Source: an uncultured bacterium | GTDB lineage: Bacteria; Verrucomicrobiota; Verrucomicrobiia; Verrucomicrobiales; V1-33 | Reading direction: 5' to 3' | Length of the DNA: 32,175 nt | NCBI GenBank assembly: GCA_903936775.1 | Contig: CAIZWU010000193.1 | Span: 1-32,175 of the forward strand | In this document: piece after piece, positions 18,053 through 26,728 of the stretch | How the letters are laid out: every line of letters starts with the position of its first letter | Numbering within the stretch: position 1 is the stretch's first letter | Notes under the pieces: model-generated | The model's database searches: none | The model's input: only the letters and a program-made list of their open reading frames with translations | What the model was told of the DNA's origin: nothing | Program-made: the position numbers and the translations under genes

Positions 18053-19411
18053 ATGGGCGAAGCGTTCCGTCGTTGCCATCGGGAGCGGTTGCAGGCAGGG
18101 TCGGGCGCTGCAGCCAACCCCGTGGAGAACCAATTTTATAACGCCTTCGACCAGGAACCGCTCGAACCGGAACCCGCCCGCGATCCGAATGCCCTGCCCC
18201 GGGAACCGGATTACCGGACGCCTTTTGAGACCAACCGGGACCGGATCATCCACACTTCGGCGTTCCGGCGGCTGCAGAGCAAAACCCAGGTGTTTCTGTC
18301 AGGGGAATATGATTTCTACCGGACCCGTCTGACCCACAGCATCGAGGTCTCGCAGATCGGCCGGAGCATCTGTACAGCGCTGCGGCGGCGCAGTCCCCAC
18401 CTGGGGCCGGACTTCTATATTGATAGTGATCTGGTGGAGGCGGCCTGTCTGGCGCATGATATCGGGCATCCGCCCTTCGGCCACGCCGGGGAGCGGACGC
18501 TGCACCGGCTGATGCGTCCGTGGGGGGGATTCGAGGGAAATGCCCAGACCCTGCGGATGCTGACCGAGACGATTTTTTCCGGCACAGGCCGGGGGATGAA
18601 TCCATGCCGGGCTTTTCTGGATGCGACGCTGAAATACAAAACGCTCTACAGCGAACTGGCGGAGCCGGAGCATCACTTTCTCTACGACCCTCAACAGTCG
18701 TTTCTGGACTGGGCGCTGGGCCACCAGGAATTTCCGCCGGAACTGCCTCCGGGCGGGGATCGGGATGGCTGCAAGTCGATCGAATGCCAAATCATGGACT
18801 GGGCGGACGATACGGCCTATTCGCTGAACGACATTGCGGATGGCTACAATGCCAATTTCCTGACGCTGGAAGCGATCGAGCGCTGGGCGGGCACGCAGGA
18901 GCTTGATGCCGGTCAGGCGCGCGTCATGGAAAAATTGTTGAGGAGCATCCGGGGGCGCCGGCTGGAGGTGATGCTGCGGGCGCGGATCGGAGACTTCATC
19001 AATGCCTGCACCCTGGAGCCCGACGTGAATTTCATGACCGGCTGGACCCGGCGTTATGCGTGGAGACTCCAGGTCGCCCCGGAAGCAGTGGCCGAGGCCA
19101 AACTTTACAAAAAGCTGGCGCTGCATCTGGTCTTCCGCAGCCGCCAACTCCAGCAGTTGGAGCACAAGAGCGACGTGATGCTGACCCAACTGATGACGGC
19201 CCTGATGGACCGCTACGTCACCGGACGGTCCGCCTCGCGGTTCCGCCTCCTGCGGGAATCCGAGGAAGCCGCGCTGGAAAAGGAACCCGCCGAAGCCGGC
19301 CGGGCGCGGTTGGTCTGCGATGCGGTGGCCCGTATGACCGACGGCGCGGCCACAAGGCTTCACCGGCGGCTGTTCGATGCGGAATTCCGGTCCATCACCG
19401 ATCTCGGCTAA
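18053..19411 (+). CDS. dgt: Deoxyguanosinetriphosphate triphosphohydrolase-like HD protein (dNTPase)
   Basis: RTPFETNRDRIIHTSAFRRLQSKTQVFLSGEYDFYRTRLTHSIEVSQIGRSI; AACLAHDIGHPPFGHAGE. A downstream GTG at 18122 is an alternative start. Confidence 0.92.
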   Translation: MGEAFRRCHRERLQAGSGAAANPVENQFYNAFDQEPLEPEPARDPNALPREPDYRTPFETNRDRIIHTSAFRRLQSKTQVFLSGEYDFYRTRLTHSIEVSQIGRSICTALRRRSPHLGPDFYIDSDLVEAACLAHDIGHPPFGHAGERTLHRLMRPWGGFEGNAQTLRMLTETIFSGTGRGMNPCRAFLDATLKYKTLYSELAEPEHHFLYDPQQSFLDWALGHQEFPPELPPGGDRDGCKSIECQIMDWADDTAYSLNDIADGYNANFLTLEAIERWAGTQELDAGQARVMEKLLRSIRGRRLEVMLRARIGDFINACTLEPDVNFMTGWTRRYAWRLQVAPEAVAEAKLYKKLALHLVFRSRQLQQLEHKSDVMLTQLMTALMDRYVTGRSASRFRLLRESEEAALEKEPAEAGRARLVCDAVARMTDGAATRLHRRLFDAEFRSITDLG

Positions 19412-19423
19412 CTTTTTTCCAGC

Positions 19424-21169
19424 ATGGTCGCCGCCGAATATTTCGATCTCCGTTCAAACTTGGGGGCAGCCTTGTTTTCGCTGGGCCGGGTGGCCGAGCT
19501 GGCGGGCTTGAAACCGTCCCGCACGCCCATCGTCAAGTCGCTGGTCGAGGGCTTGCGCGATCCTTTTGTCTTTGTGGTGGCGGGGGAAGTGAATACCGGC
19601 AAGTCCACCCTGCTGAATGCCCTGTTCGGGGAGGAATTCTGCCCCTCCAGCGTGCTGCCGGAGACGCAGTGCATCCACTATTTCCGTTATGGCCGGAGCC
19701 CACGCCGCACCGCCGTCAGCGCGGTGCTCGAGGAGATCGAACTGCCGCACTCCTTTCTGCGGGACTTTCATGTGGTGGACACCCCGGGGGTCAATTCCGT
19801 CGCGGAAGGCCATGAACTGATCACCGGGGAATTCATCCCGCGGGCCGATGCGGTCTTGTATTGTTTTCCGGCGACGAACCCATGGAGTGGGGCGTCCTGG
19901 GAGTTTCTGGAACACATTCACCGCGATTGGCTGAAGAAAATTGTGCTGGTGCTGCAGCAGGCGGATTTGCGGACGCCGGAGGAGATCACGGCCATCACCG
20001 AACACATGCAGGCCATCACCCGGCAGCGGCTGGGCGTGGAATTGCCTGTCTATCCCGTCTCGGCCCGGCTGGCGCTGCTGGCCCGCACGTCCGGTGTGGA
20101 CAAAGTCCGGCTCCTCGCCGCCAGCGCTTTCCCCGCTTTTGAACGGCAGCTTACCCAACTCATCGCAGGGGCGGCTCCGCGCCTTGCCAAACTCGTCACC
20201 GCCTGCTCCGCAGGGCAGGCCATCCTGGCGGAAGTGCAGGCCTCCCTTTCGGCCGCCTCCGCTTCCCTGACAGAATTGAGCCACCTGCAGCAGAGGGTCA
20301 GGACCAGCGTGGCCACCGCCTGCGGAGAAACCCGCCAGCAGGCCGCAGACGCAACTGCGGCGCTGCGCCGCGCGTGGGACGACGCCAGCAGCGCCTTGCT
20401 GACCGGAAGCCTCCCGGAACGCCGCGCTTTTCCCGGCCTGCTGCTGGGGCGCGACCCCACCGGGGAAACGATCGAAAGCCGGCTGCTGCCCTCTCTGATG
20501 TCCGCCGTGCGCGAAACAGCAAATTGTTATGAAACTCAGCTCGGACACACTCTCGCCACCCTTCAGGACCAGACGGGCAAGGAGATCCGCCGCCCCCTGG
20601 AAGACAGCGGATTCCATCCGGAGGAACCCCCCGGACCGTCCCGGAACGGTGTTTTCCTGACCCTGCTCGAAAACGCGGCCTGCGATACGGTCACTCAAAG
20701 CGGTTTGGCCACATTTTGGCAGGATAGGCTCCGCCGCCGCCAGGGGATGATGCGCGGCCTTGTCTTGCTGGGACTGGTGCCCGCCGCGGTGCTGACCGCC
20801 GGGTTGGTAAACGAATCCCTGCCACCGGTGGCGGGCTGGTGGCTGGTCGTGCTGGGCCTTGCCGGGGCCTGGACTGGCCGGCAGGTTCTGCGGCGTGAAG
20901 CCATGGAAACGGCCGCGCTCGCCGCCCCGCTCCTCACGGCGGCAGGAGATCAACTGAGCACCAGCGTCCGCCGTCTGACCACGGAATACGGCGACCAGCA
21001 GATGGCCCGTTTTGATCATTTCACCGCCCCCCTCGAAGCCGCGATCCGACAAAAGCAGCAGGCGCTGACCCCCTTGACCGAGGAAACGGGTCAACTGGCG
21101 GCATCGCTGCAGACGCTGGCCCGGCACCTGCATGCTGGGGTGGCCTCACCGGAAACGGCAGCGGTCTGA
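19424..21169 (+). CDS. Bacterial dynamin-like GTPase with C-terminal double transmembrane segment
   Basis: FVVAGEVNTGKSTLLNALFG (G1), PETQC (G2), VVDTPGVNS (G3), VLQQADL at G4; GLVLLGLVPAAVLTAGLVNESLPPVAGWWLVVLGLAGAWTG hydrophobic pair; 12 bp downstream of dgt. Confidence 0.87.
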   Translation: MVAAEYFDLRSNLGAALFSLGRVAELAGLKPSRTPIVKSLVEGLRDPFVFVVAGEVNTGKSTLLNALFGEEFCPSSVLPETQCIHYFRYGRSPRRTAVSAVLEEIELPHSFLRDFHVVDTPGVNSVAEGHELITGEFIPRADAVLYCFPATNPWSGASWEFLEHIHRDWLKKIVLVLQQADLRTPEEITAITEHMQAITRQRLGVELPVYPVSARLALLARTSGVDKVRLLAASAFPAFERQLTQLIAGAAPRLAKLVTACSAGQAILAEVQASLSAASASLTELSHLQQRVRTSVATACGETRQQAADATAALRRAWDDASSALLTGSLPERRAFPGLLLGRDPTGETIESRLLPSLMSAVRETANCYETQLGHTLATLQDQTGKEIRRPLEDSGFHPEEPPGPSRNGVFLTLLENAACDTVTQSGLATFWQDRLRRRQGMMRGLVLLGLVPAAVLTAGLVNESLPPVAGWWLVVLGLAGAWTGRQVLRREAMETAALAAPLLTAAGDQLSTSVRRLTTEYGDQQMARFDHFTAPLEAAIRQKQQALTPLTEETGQLAASLQTLARHLHAGVASPETAAV

Positions 21170-21205
21170 GGCCGGGCGCGGGGCGGGCCGGAAGCGCGGA
21201 TTCCC

Positions 21206-23512
21206 TTATTTGGGAAGCAGGTTCAGATATTCCTGCCATGCGGCCCCGGCGGCTTTTTGTTTGGCTTCCGCCTCCGCCGGCAGGGTGGTGAGTTGCTGCT
21301 GGATTTCAGCCACACGCTGGGCTGGCGGACCGGCCGGAGCGGTGGTCACGGTGGCTTCCAGGCCTTTGAGTTCCTCACGGAATCCTTCCAGCTTTTCGTT
21401 CAACGCACGCGATTCCGCACGAAGCGCCAGGGCAGGTTTGAGCTGGCGGGCAGCCTGCCAGCGGGCCACCGCCTTGAGCCCGGCGGCGATCTGCGCCCGG
21501 GTGACGTCCAGGGCGGCCTTGGCGGCCTCCGCCTGTTGTTTCATCGCGGCCGCCGCCTTTTCCTTTTCCGGCATCTGCAGGGTCAGGCTGGCCAATTCGG
21601 CTTTGAGTTTTTCCGCTTCCTGGGTGGCCTGCGCCAAGGCGCCGCGCTGTTCGTTGAGTTTCTTTTCACCATCGGCCACGGCCTGCGTCAAAGCAGTGAT
21701 TTTTGCTTCCAACAACGTGCGGGCCAAAGAACCCGCCGCCGCCTCGGCCTCCGCCGCCTGAGCGAGGGCCGCTTTGACTTCTGCCGCCGCGGCACCGTCC
21801 GCCGCCGGGGCACCGTCCGCCGCCGGGGCAGGGACGGCTGGGACGGCTGGGGCGGCCGCCATGGCTGCTGCCGCTGTTTCGAGATTTTTTTTGAATCCAG
21901 TGATACTGCCCTCCAGCTTAACCACGTTGGCCTGGATCATTTCCAACTGCGTGGCGGCGGTTTTCTGGCGTTCCGGCAGGGTGGCCATGGCGGCCCGGCC
22001 CGCGGCCAGTTCGGTATCGACCGCGGCGGCGGCATTTTCCTTTTCGGCCAAAGCGGCCGCGGCCTGCTCTGCGGCGGCTCGTTGCGATTCGGCGGCGGCG
22101 TTCAGCGTGACCAACCGGGTTTCAATAGACGGCGGATTGCCCTCCATCGGCATGGGCGGGGCATCCTTCTCCGCGGCGTCCCAGCTTTTCACTTCCCCAT
22201 TCCACGCCCCGGTGAGAACCCGTTTTCCGTCATCACTGAAGAGGGTTTTCAACACGGCCGCCCCGCCGGACGGCACCCAGTCCCGTTGTTGGGCCCCATT
22301 GGCATCCCAAATCCTGGCATGACCATCGCGCCCTCCGGAGACGAGTCGTCCATCCGGCGCAAAACCCAGGGCCAATACCCCGCCATGGCTGCCGATTTTC
22401 TTGACCTGGGTGCCATTGATCATTTCCCACCAGGTCATGTTGCCATCCTCACACCCCGCCGCGAGCAGGTTGGAGTCCGCCCGCCAGGCGAGGCTGCCAA
22501 TCATTTTTTCGTGACCCCGCAGATTGAGAAACTCATTCCCGGTCGCGGCTTCCCAGACGTAAATGCCACCATTCCGGTCGCCGGTCGCCAGCAGCACGCC
22601 ATCCGGACTGAAAGCAAGGGAGGTCACCCAATCGGTGTGCTTCTTTATATTGGCCAGGACCTGTGAAGTGCGGGTATCGTAGATCCTGACCCGGCGTCCG
22701 GGCCCGCCCATGGCGATCTTCGACAAGTCGGCGGTGATGTCCGCGGCCAGCACGGTATCAAAATCTTCCGTCATAGCCAACTGGATCACCGGCTGCGCGG
22801 TTTTGATATCCCAGACCACCACATGGCCCTGCTTGCCGGGAATGCCACCGCCGGCAAGGAGCAGCGCCCCATTGCGGCTGAACGACAGGGTCTCCGGAGT
22901 GCCTCCCTCGGGAAAGGGCAGCACCCCCAGCAGTTCGCCGGTCGTGGAATGATAGAGCAGGACCTGCCGTGGCGCGGCCAAGGCAGCCAGCGGAGCCCAG
23001 GGGCTATGCGCCAACGCCACCACGGCATTGGCCCGGGCCGGAGTGACCACGGGTTCCAGCAGGACATGCTCGGGCATCGGCGGCGGGCCCTCAGGCTTTG
23101 CGGTGGAGGCCGTCGCGGACATGGCGAAGCCCGCCTTTTTTTTCACTTTGGCGGTGCTGTCCGGGGAGTCGAGCAGACCGCCGGCAATCCACTTCGCAAT
23201 GAGGTCGATTTCCGCCTGCGGGATCTTGTCGCCCTTCGGCGGCATGACGGGCTCCTCGGTGTGCGAAACGACCTTCCAGAGGGTGCTGGCCGACGAGTCC
23301 CCCGCTTCCACCGAGGCGCCACCGGATCCACCGGCCATCACCCCGGCGAAGGTGGAAAGATCCAAGTCCCCTTTTTTCTTGTCCGGATTGTGACAGTTGG
23401 TGCAGCGGTTTTCGAAAATCGGACGGATGTGATCCTGCCAGGTGATTTTTTCCTGGGCGGACACCAAGGCCGGGAAGGCCAACAATAGGAGAGCAAGGAG
23501 GGAACGGGACAT
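21206..23512 (-). CDS. Secreted planctomycete-type cytochrome C domain + WD40 repeat protein with Ala/Glu-rich coiled-coil tail
   Basis: Signal peptide; IRPIFENRCTNCHNPDKKKGDLDLS (CxxCH); VMPPKGDKIPQAEIDLIAKWI; WD40 blocks HTDWVTSLAFSPDGVLLATGDRNGGIYVWEAATG. Confidence 0.9.
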   Translation of the reverse strand: MSRSLLALLLLAFPALVSAQEKITWQDHIRPIFENRCTNCHNPDKKKGDLDLSTFAGVMAGGSGGASVEAGDSSASTLWKVVSHTEEPVMPPKGDKIPQAEIDLIAKWIAGGLLDSPDSTAKVKKKAGFAMSATASTAKPEGPPPMPEHVLLEPVVTPARANAVVALAHSPWAPLAALAAPRQVLLYHSTTGELLGVLPFPEGGTPETLSFSRNGALLLAGGGIPGKQGHVVVWDIKTAQPVIQLAMTEDFDTVLAADITADLSKIAMGGPGRRVRIYDTRTSQVLANIKKHTDWVTSLAFSPDGVLLATGDRNGGIYVWEAATGNEFLNLRGHEKMIGSLAWRADSNLLAAGCEDGNMTWWEMINGTQVKKIGSHGGVLALGFAPDGRLVSGGRDGHARIWDANGAQQRDWVPSGGAAVLKTLFSDDGKRVLTGAWNGEVKSWDAAEKDAPPMPMEGNPPSIETRLVTLNAAAESQRAAAEQAAAALAEKENAAAAVDTELAAGRAAMATLPERQKTAATQLEMIQANVVKLEGSITGFKKNLETAAAAMAAAPAVPAVPAPAADGAPAADGAAAAEVKAALAQAAEAEAAAGSLARTLLEAKITALTQAVADGEKKLNEQRGALAQATQEAEKLKAELASLTLQMPEKEKAAAAMKQQAEAAKAALDVTRAQIAAGLKAVARWQAARQLKPALALRAESRALNEKLEGFREELKGLEATVTTAPAGPPAQRVAEIQQQLTTLPAEAEAKQKAAGAAWQEYLNLLPK
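21791..21848. repeat. Short in-frame tandem repeats within the WD40 protein linker
   Basis: ggcaccgtccgccgccgg twice (21791-21808, 21809-21826) then gggacggct twice (21831-21848). Confidence 0.85.
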
Positions 23513-23616
23513 GCCAAGAGTGGGGCGGAGTCAGAAGGATTTCCCCTGATACGCAGGTCCGGAGCTTTTTCTTCACTCCGGGATATGAGGAAGTTCCCTC
23601 CCATGGGCCGGCGGAA

Positions 23617-23862
23617 TCACCCAGAGGCCATTTTTGCCAAATAAAGGAAGAGCGGGATGCGGAAAGCGAGGTGGCAAGGGAAGGTGACGCCAATGGCCAA
23701 GGTGACGGCTCACGGCAGCAGAAGCTCTGAGGCAGGAGTCACTGCGAGCACCGCGCCGCCTTTCAACCCAATCGCCAGCAGGAGGTAGCTGGAGATGCCC
23801 TGGCAGGTGGATTCCGCAATGGAGAAGTCGCTGCGCAGAAGGCGGGGGACAGTGGGTTCGGC
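23617..23862 (-). pseudogene. sbtA: Internally deleted remnant of SbtA-type sodium-dependent bicarbonate transporter
   Basis: Single-frame read: TVPRLLRSDFSIAESTCQGISSYLLLAIGLKGGAVLAVTPASELLLP*AVTLAIGVTFPCHLAFRIPLFLYLAKMASG*; both parts resemble N- and C-terminal SbtA motifs with the middle missing and one in-frame TGA. Confidence 0.68.
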
Positions 23863-23986
23863 TTCGGAAGGGCGCGAATCAGGCTGCCGGTGGGGATTAT
23901 GACAATGCCCCCGGCCCCCCGCAATTGTCAGGATATCAATTTTGCAGGGGAGGGATGACCCGAAAGCATTTTGACGGCGGAAAATC

Positions 23987-25543
23987 TCAAGATCTACCGG
24001 ATGGAGGAAAGAATTTCTCAAGGGTGGCCCGTGTTGGTGCTGGGGTGAGCAGGCTTACCAGCGCCATCCAGAAGGCGGAGCCGAGGCACATGAACATCAC
24101 GGGCATGTAGCCAAAAATGGTGACATTCATCGGGGTGCGGAGGAAGAGCCCGCCCAGTCCGGCGAAAATGGGCACGGGTGGCTGGCCGGGGTTGGGAGCG
24201 ATCCCGTTTGAGTGGAGTTGCAGCCACCAGAGCAGCACCATCGAGAAGACCACCCAGAGCACTGCGGCGAGCGCGCCCCACTTGTTACTCCGCCGCCAGA
24301 AGAGCGCGGCGAGCATGATGGGTGCGAGCGCGGCAAAACCCGAAAAACCGAAGCGGATCGCGAGATCGAAGATGGATTTCTGTCCTTCAAGCGCCAACGC
24401 GAGGAGGTAACTCACGATGGCGATAACGATGACAAACGCACGCCCCATCCACACCTGCACGTTCCCGCCATACTTTTTCGCACCGCCATAGTGCGCGAAC
24501 ACATCCTGGCTGAACATGGTGCTCAGCGCCATGATCTGGGAGTCGGTGGCCATGACGCAGGCCATGATCGCCGCGCCGAGGATGCCCGCCACCACGACAT
24601 CCGTGTTCCCGCTCAGCAGGCGCAGGATCACGTCGTCTGACTCACCGAGCTTCAGCCCGGGAAACTGATGCGCGGCGACGATGCCCAGATAGACACTGGG
24701 CAGCCAGATGAGCAGGATGCAGATGGGATACCAGACGACGGTGCGCTTGAAAGAAGTCACCTTCTCCGCGGTCATGCACATGATGGCCATGTGCGGAAAC
24801 ATCATCGCCGAGAGCGGAATAAAGGTGTAACTGAAAAACTCCTGGGGCGAGATGCGTGCGCGCGTCAGCAGCGCGGAGTCTTTCGGGTCCGCAGCGATCT
24901 CCGCCATGATACGGTCGTAGCCGCCGAGGTTGCGGGAGATGAGGTAAAAGGCGATCGCGCCGAAGCAAAGGAAGAGCACGGTTTGCAGCGCGTTCACCCA
25001 AGCCACGCCGCGCATGCCGCCGAAGAAAACATAGAGCATGACGACGACCGCCACGATCGCGCCACCAAGCCAGTAAGGCACCCATCCACCACTCAGGCTA
25101 TCGAGCGTGTGGCCGCCACCCATCATGCCGATGACAACATATGGAATCATCATCAGCGCCGTGACGGCGAAGATGACGGTGCCGATGCCATCGCACTCCC
25201 AGCGGTCGCGGAAGTATTGCACCTGGGTCATGTAGCCATGCTTTTTTCCAAGCGACCACAGCCGCGTGCCGATGAGGAAGATGGTGAGCGGAATGATAAG
25301 TCCCGACGACGAAGCCATTAATCCGTAAACGCCGATGCCACGCTGATAAGCCAGGCCGGAACTGCCGAGGATGGCAAAGGCCGTCATGTTGGTGCCGAAG
25401 ACGGTGAGCAGAAAAACCCATGGCCCGAGCGAGCGGCTGGCGAGGAAGAAATCTTCCTTCGAGCCAGTGCTCCTGCGGAAGGCAAACATCCCCACGTAGA
25501 GGATAATCGCGAGGTAAATGAAGACGACGATGGCGGGAATCAT
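23987..25543 (-). CDS. Sodium:solute symporter (SSS) family transporter
   Basis: Multi-TM protein: GSKEDFFLASRSLGPWVFLLTVFGTNMTAFAILGSSGLAYQRGIGVYG, YVFFGGMRGVAWVNALQTVLF, GAAIMACVMATDSQIMALSTMFSQDVF. Confidence 0.92.
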   Translation of the reverse strand: MIPAIVVFIYLAIILYVGMFAFRRSTGSKEDFFLASRSLGPWVFLLTVFGTNMTAFAILGSSGLAYQRGIGVYGLMASSSGLIIPLTIFLIGTRLWSLGKKHGYMTQVQYFRDRWECDGIGTVIFAVTALMMIPYVVIGMMGGGHTLDSLSGGWVPYWLGGAIVAVVVMLYVFFGGMRGVAWVNALQTVLFLCFGAIAFYLISRNLGGYDRIMAEIAADPKDSALLTRARISPQEFFSYTFIPLSAMMFPHMAIMCMTAEKVTSFKRTVVWYPICILLIWLPSVYLGIVAAHQFPGLKLGESDDVILRLLSGNTDVVVAGILGAAIMACVMATDSQIMALSTMFSQDVFAHYGGAKKYGGNVQVWMGRAFVIVIAIVSYLLALALEGQKSIFDLAIRFGFSGFAALAPIMLAALFWRRSNKWGALAAVLWVVFSMVLLWWLQLHSNGIAPNPGQPPVPIFAGLGGLFLRTPMNVTIFGYMPVMFMCLGSAFWMALVSLLTPAPTRATLEKFFPPSGRS

Positions 25544-25549
25544 GGATTC

Positions 25550-25789
25550 TCAAGGGGGTGGCGGTTGGTCAGCGGGTGCTTCCTCTTCGAGATCGGCGGG
25601 CCAGGCGAAGTGCACCAGCAACGCCATGGTGATTGCGGCGAGCACGGAGTAGCCGAGGTGATAGGTCAGCCCCGGCGGCAGCAGGCCAAAGAGCAACGGA
25701 CCGGCGTCGCTCCAGTTCCAGAAGTCCTGATGCAGGATGAAGACGATAAGCACCCAAAGTGCCAGCAGCCAGTGTTTGGTTTTCATCAC
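25550..25789 (-). CDS. DUF3311-like small membrane protein, symporter partner
   Basis: Two-TM 79 aa protein (KHWLLALWVLIVFILHQDFWNW...LTYHLGYSVLAAITMALLVHFAWP) 6 bp upstream of the SSS gene. Confidence 0.78.
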   Translation of the reverse strand: MMKTKHWLLALWVLIVFILHQDFWNWSDAGPLLFGLLPPGLTYHLGYSVLAAITMALLVHFAWPADLEEEAPADQPPPP

Positions 25790-26095
25790 TTAGTTGAGGA
25801 AAGTTGCCTTGCCGGTCCTGATGTCATGCATCGCACCAACGATCCTGGTCTCCCCAGCACTTTCCATCCCGCGCAGGATGGGGCTCTGTTTGGGGATCGT
25901 GGCGATCATCCGCCGGACATTCTGCCCGGCGACTTTCTCCACAAATGCTGCGTTTTTGGATGAACGATCTGAGCCACCAGCGGGCGTGGCGGCCGACTGC
26001 GACGGCCTGGTCATGGTCCTGCAATCCGGAGACAGGGTGTTGCAGGCGGAAGTGCCGAAGGCGGCGGGGATGAGGAGAAGGGATTGGATTTTCAT
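25790..26095 (-). pseudogene. Beta-carbonic anhydrase remnant: exported leader fused to C-terminal segment only
   Basis: MKIQSLLLIPAAFGTSACNTLSPDCRTMTRPSQSAATPAGGSDRSSKNAAFVEKVAGQNVRRMIATIPKQSPILRGMESAGETRIVGAMHDIRTGKATFLN; the C-terminal half resembles the beta-CA C-terminus, but the Zn-ligand core is absent. Confidence 0.72.
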
Positions 26096-26361
26096 GAGTT
26101 GGAGGATGGGATGTGGGATTCGGCAAAGGGTGTTTTCAGCGGGGTTTCCGGCCGTGCAGAGTGCGGCCCGGGCGAGCCACGCCCAGCGCGGTGCGGAGTT
26201 CGGAAAGTTGCCCCTTGATCGCCACCCGCTGATCAAGCGCCGGAACCCCGGATCAGCCGCCCGGCGGGGCCGGCAAGCAGGTTCCGCAGGTCAGGATGCT
26301 TCCGCTGAAGGCCGGCTGTTTCCGCGGGGAGGAGATCCCCTCACCCGCGGAGCAGAGCCTG

Positions 26362-26691
26362 TCAGAAGTCAAAGAGGTCGCCAAGGAAGCCCTTCTTTTT
26401 CTTCCGCCGGGGATCGTAGCTGCCGTCGGATCTGCGGTGCTGATAGTCGTCGTCATCGTCGTCATCACGGCGGCGGTGGTCGCGTTCCGGAGACGGCATG
26501 AGCGGCGGAGCGCCGGAGGAGTTATGGTGAGCGGAGGCGGACGGAAACGTGACGGCGGGGCCTGCGCGTTCGATGATTTTATCCAGCTCGCCGCGGTCAA
26601 GCCAGATACCGCGGCATTGCGGACAGAAGTCTATTTCGACTCCCTGACGATCAGTCATGGAGAGGGTGACGTTGCATTTTGGGCAGTTCAT
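26362..26691 (-). CDS. zf-TFIIB domain protein
   Basis: MNCPKCNVTLSMTDRQGVEIDFCPQCRGIWLDRGELDKIIERA...KKKKGFLGDLFDF. Confidence 0.88.
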   Translation of the reverse strand: MNCPKCNVTLSMTDRQGVEIDFCPQCRGIWLDRGELDKIIERAGPAVTFPSASAHHNSSGAPPLMPSPERDHRRRDDDDDDDYQHRRSDGSYDPRRKKKKGFLGDLFDF

Positions 26692-26728
26692 GAGGGTGAT
26701 ATTGGTGTTGGTATTCGAAGGCAGGGGA

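Noticed and set aside
19454-21133. 559 aa minus-strand ORF
   Set aside because: Antisense shadow of the dynamin-like GTPase, whose G motifs are unambiguous.
21257-22666. 469 aa + ORF, Arg/Gly-rich
   Set aside because: Antisense of the WD40/cytochrome gene.
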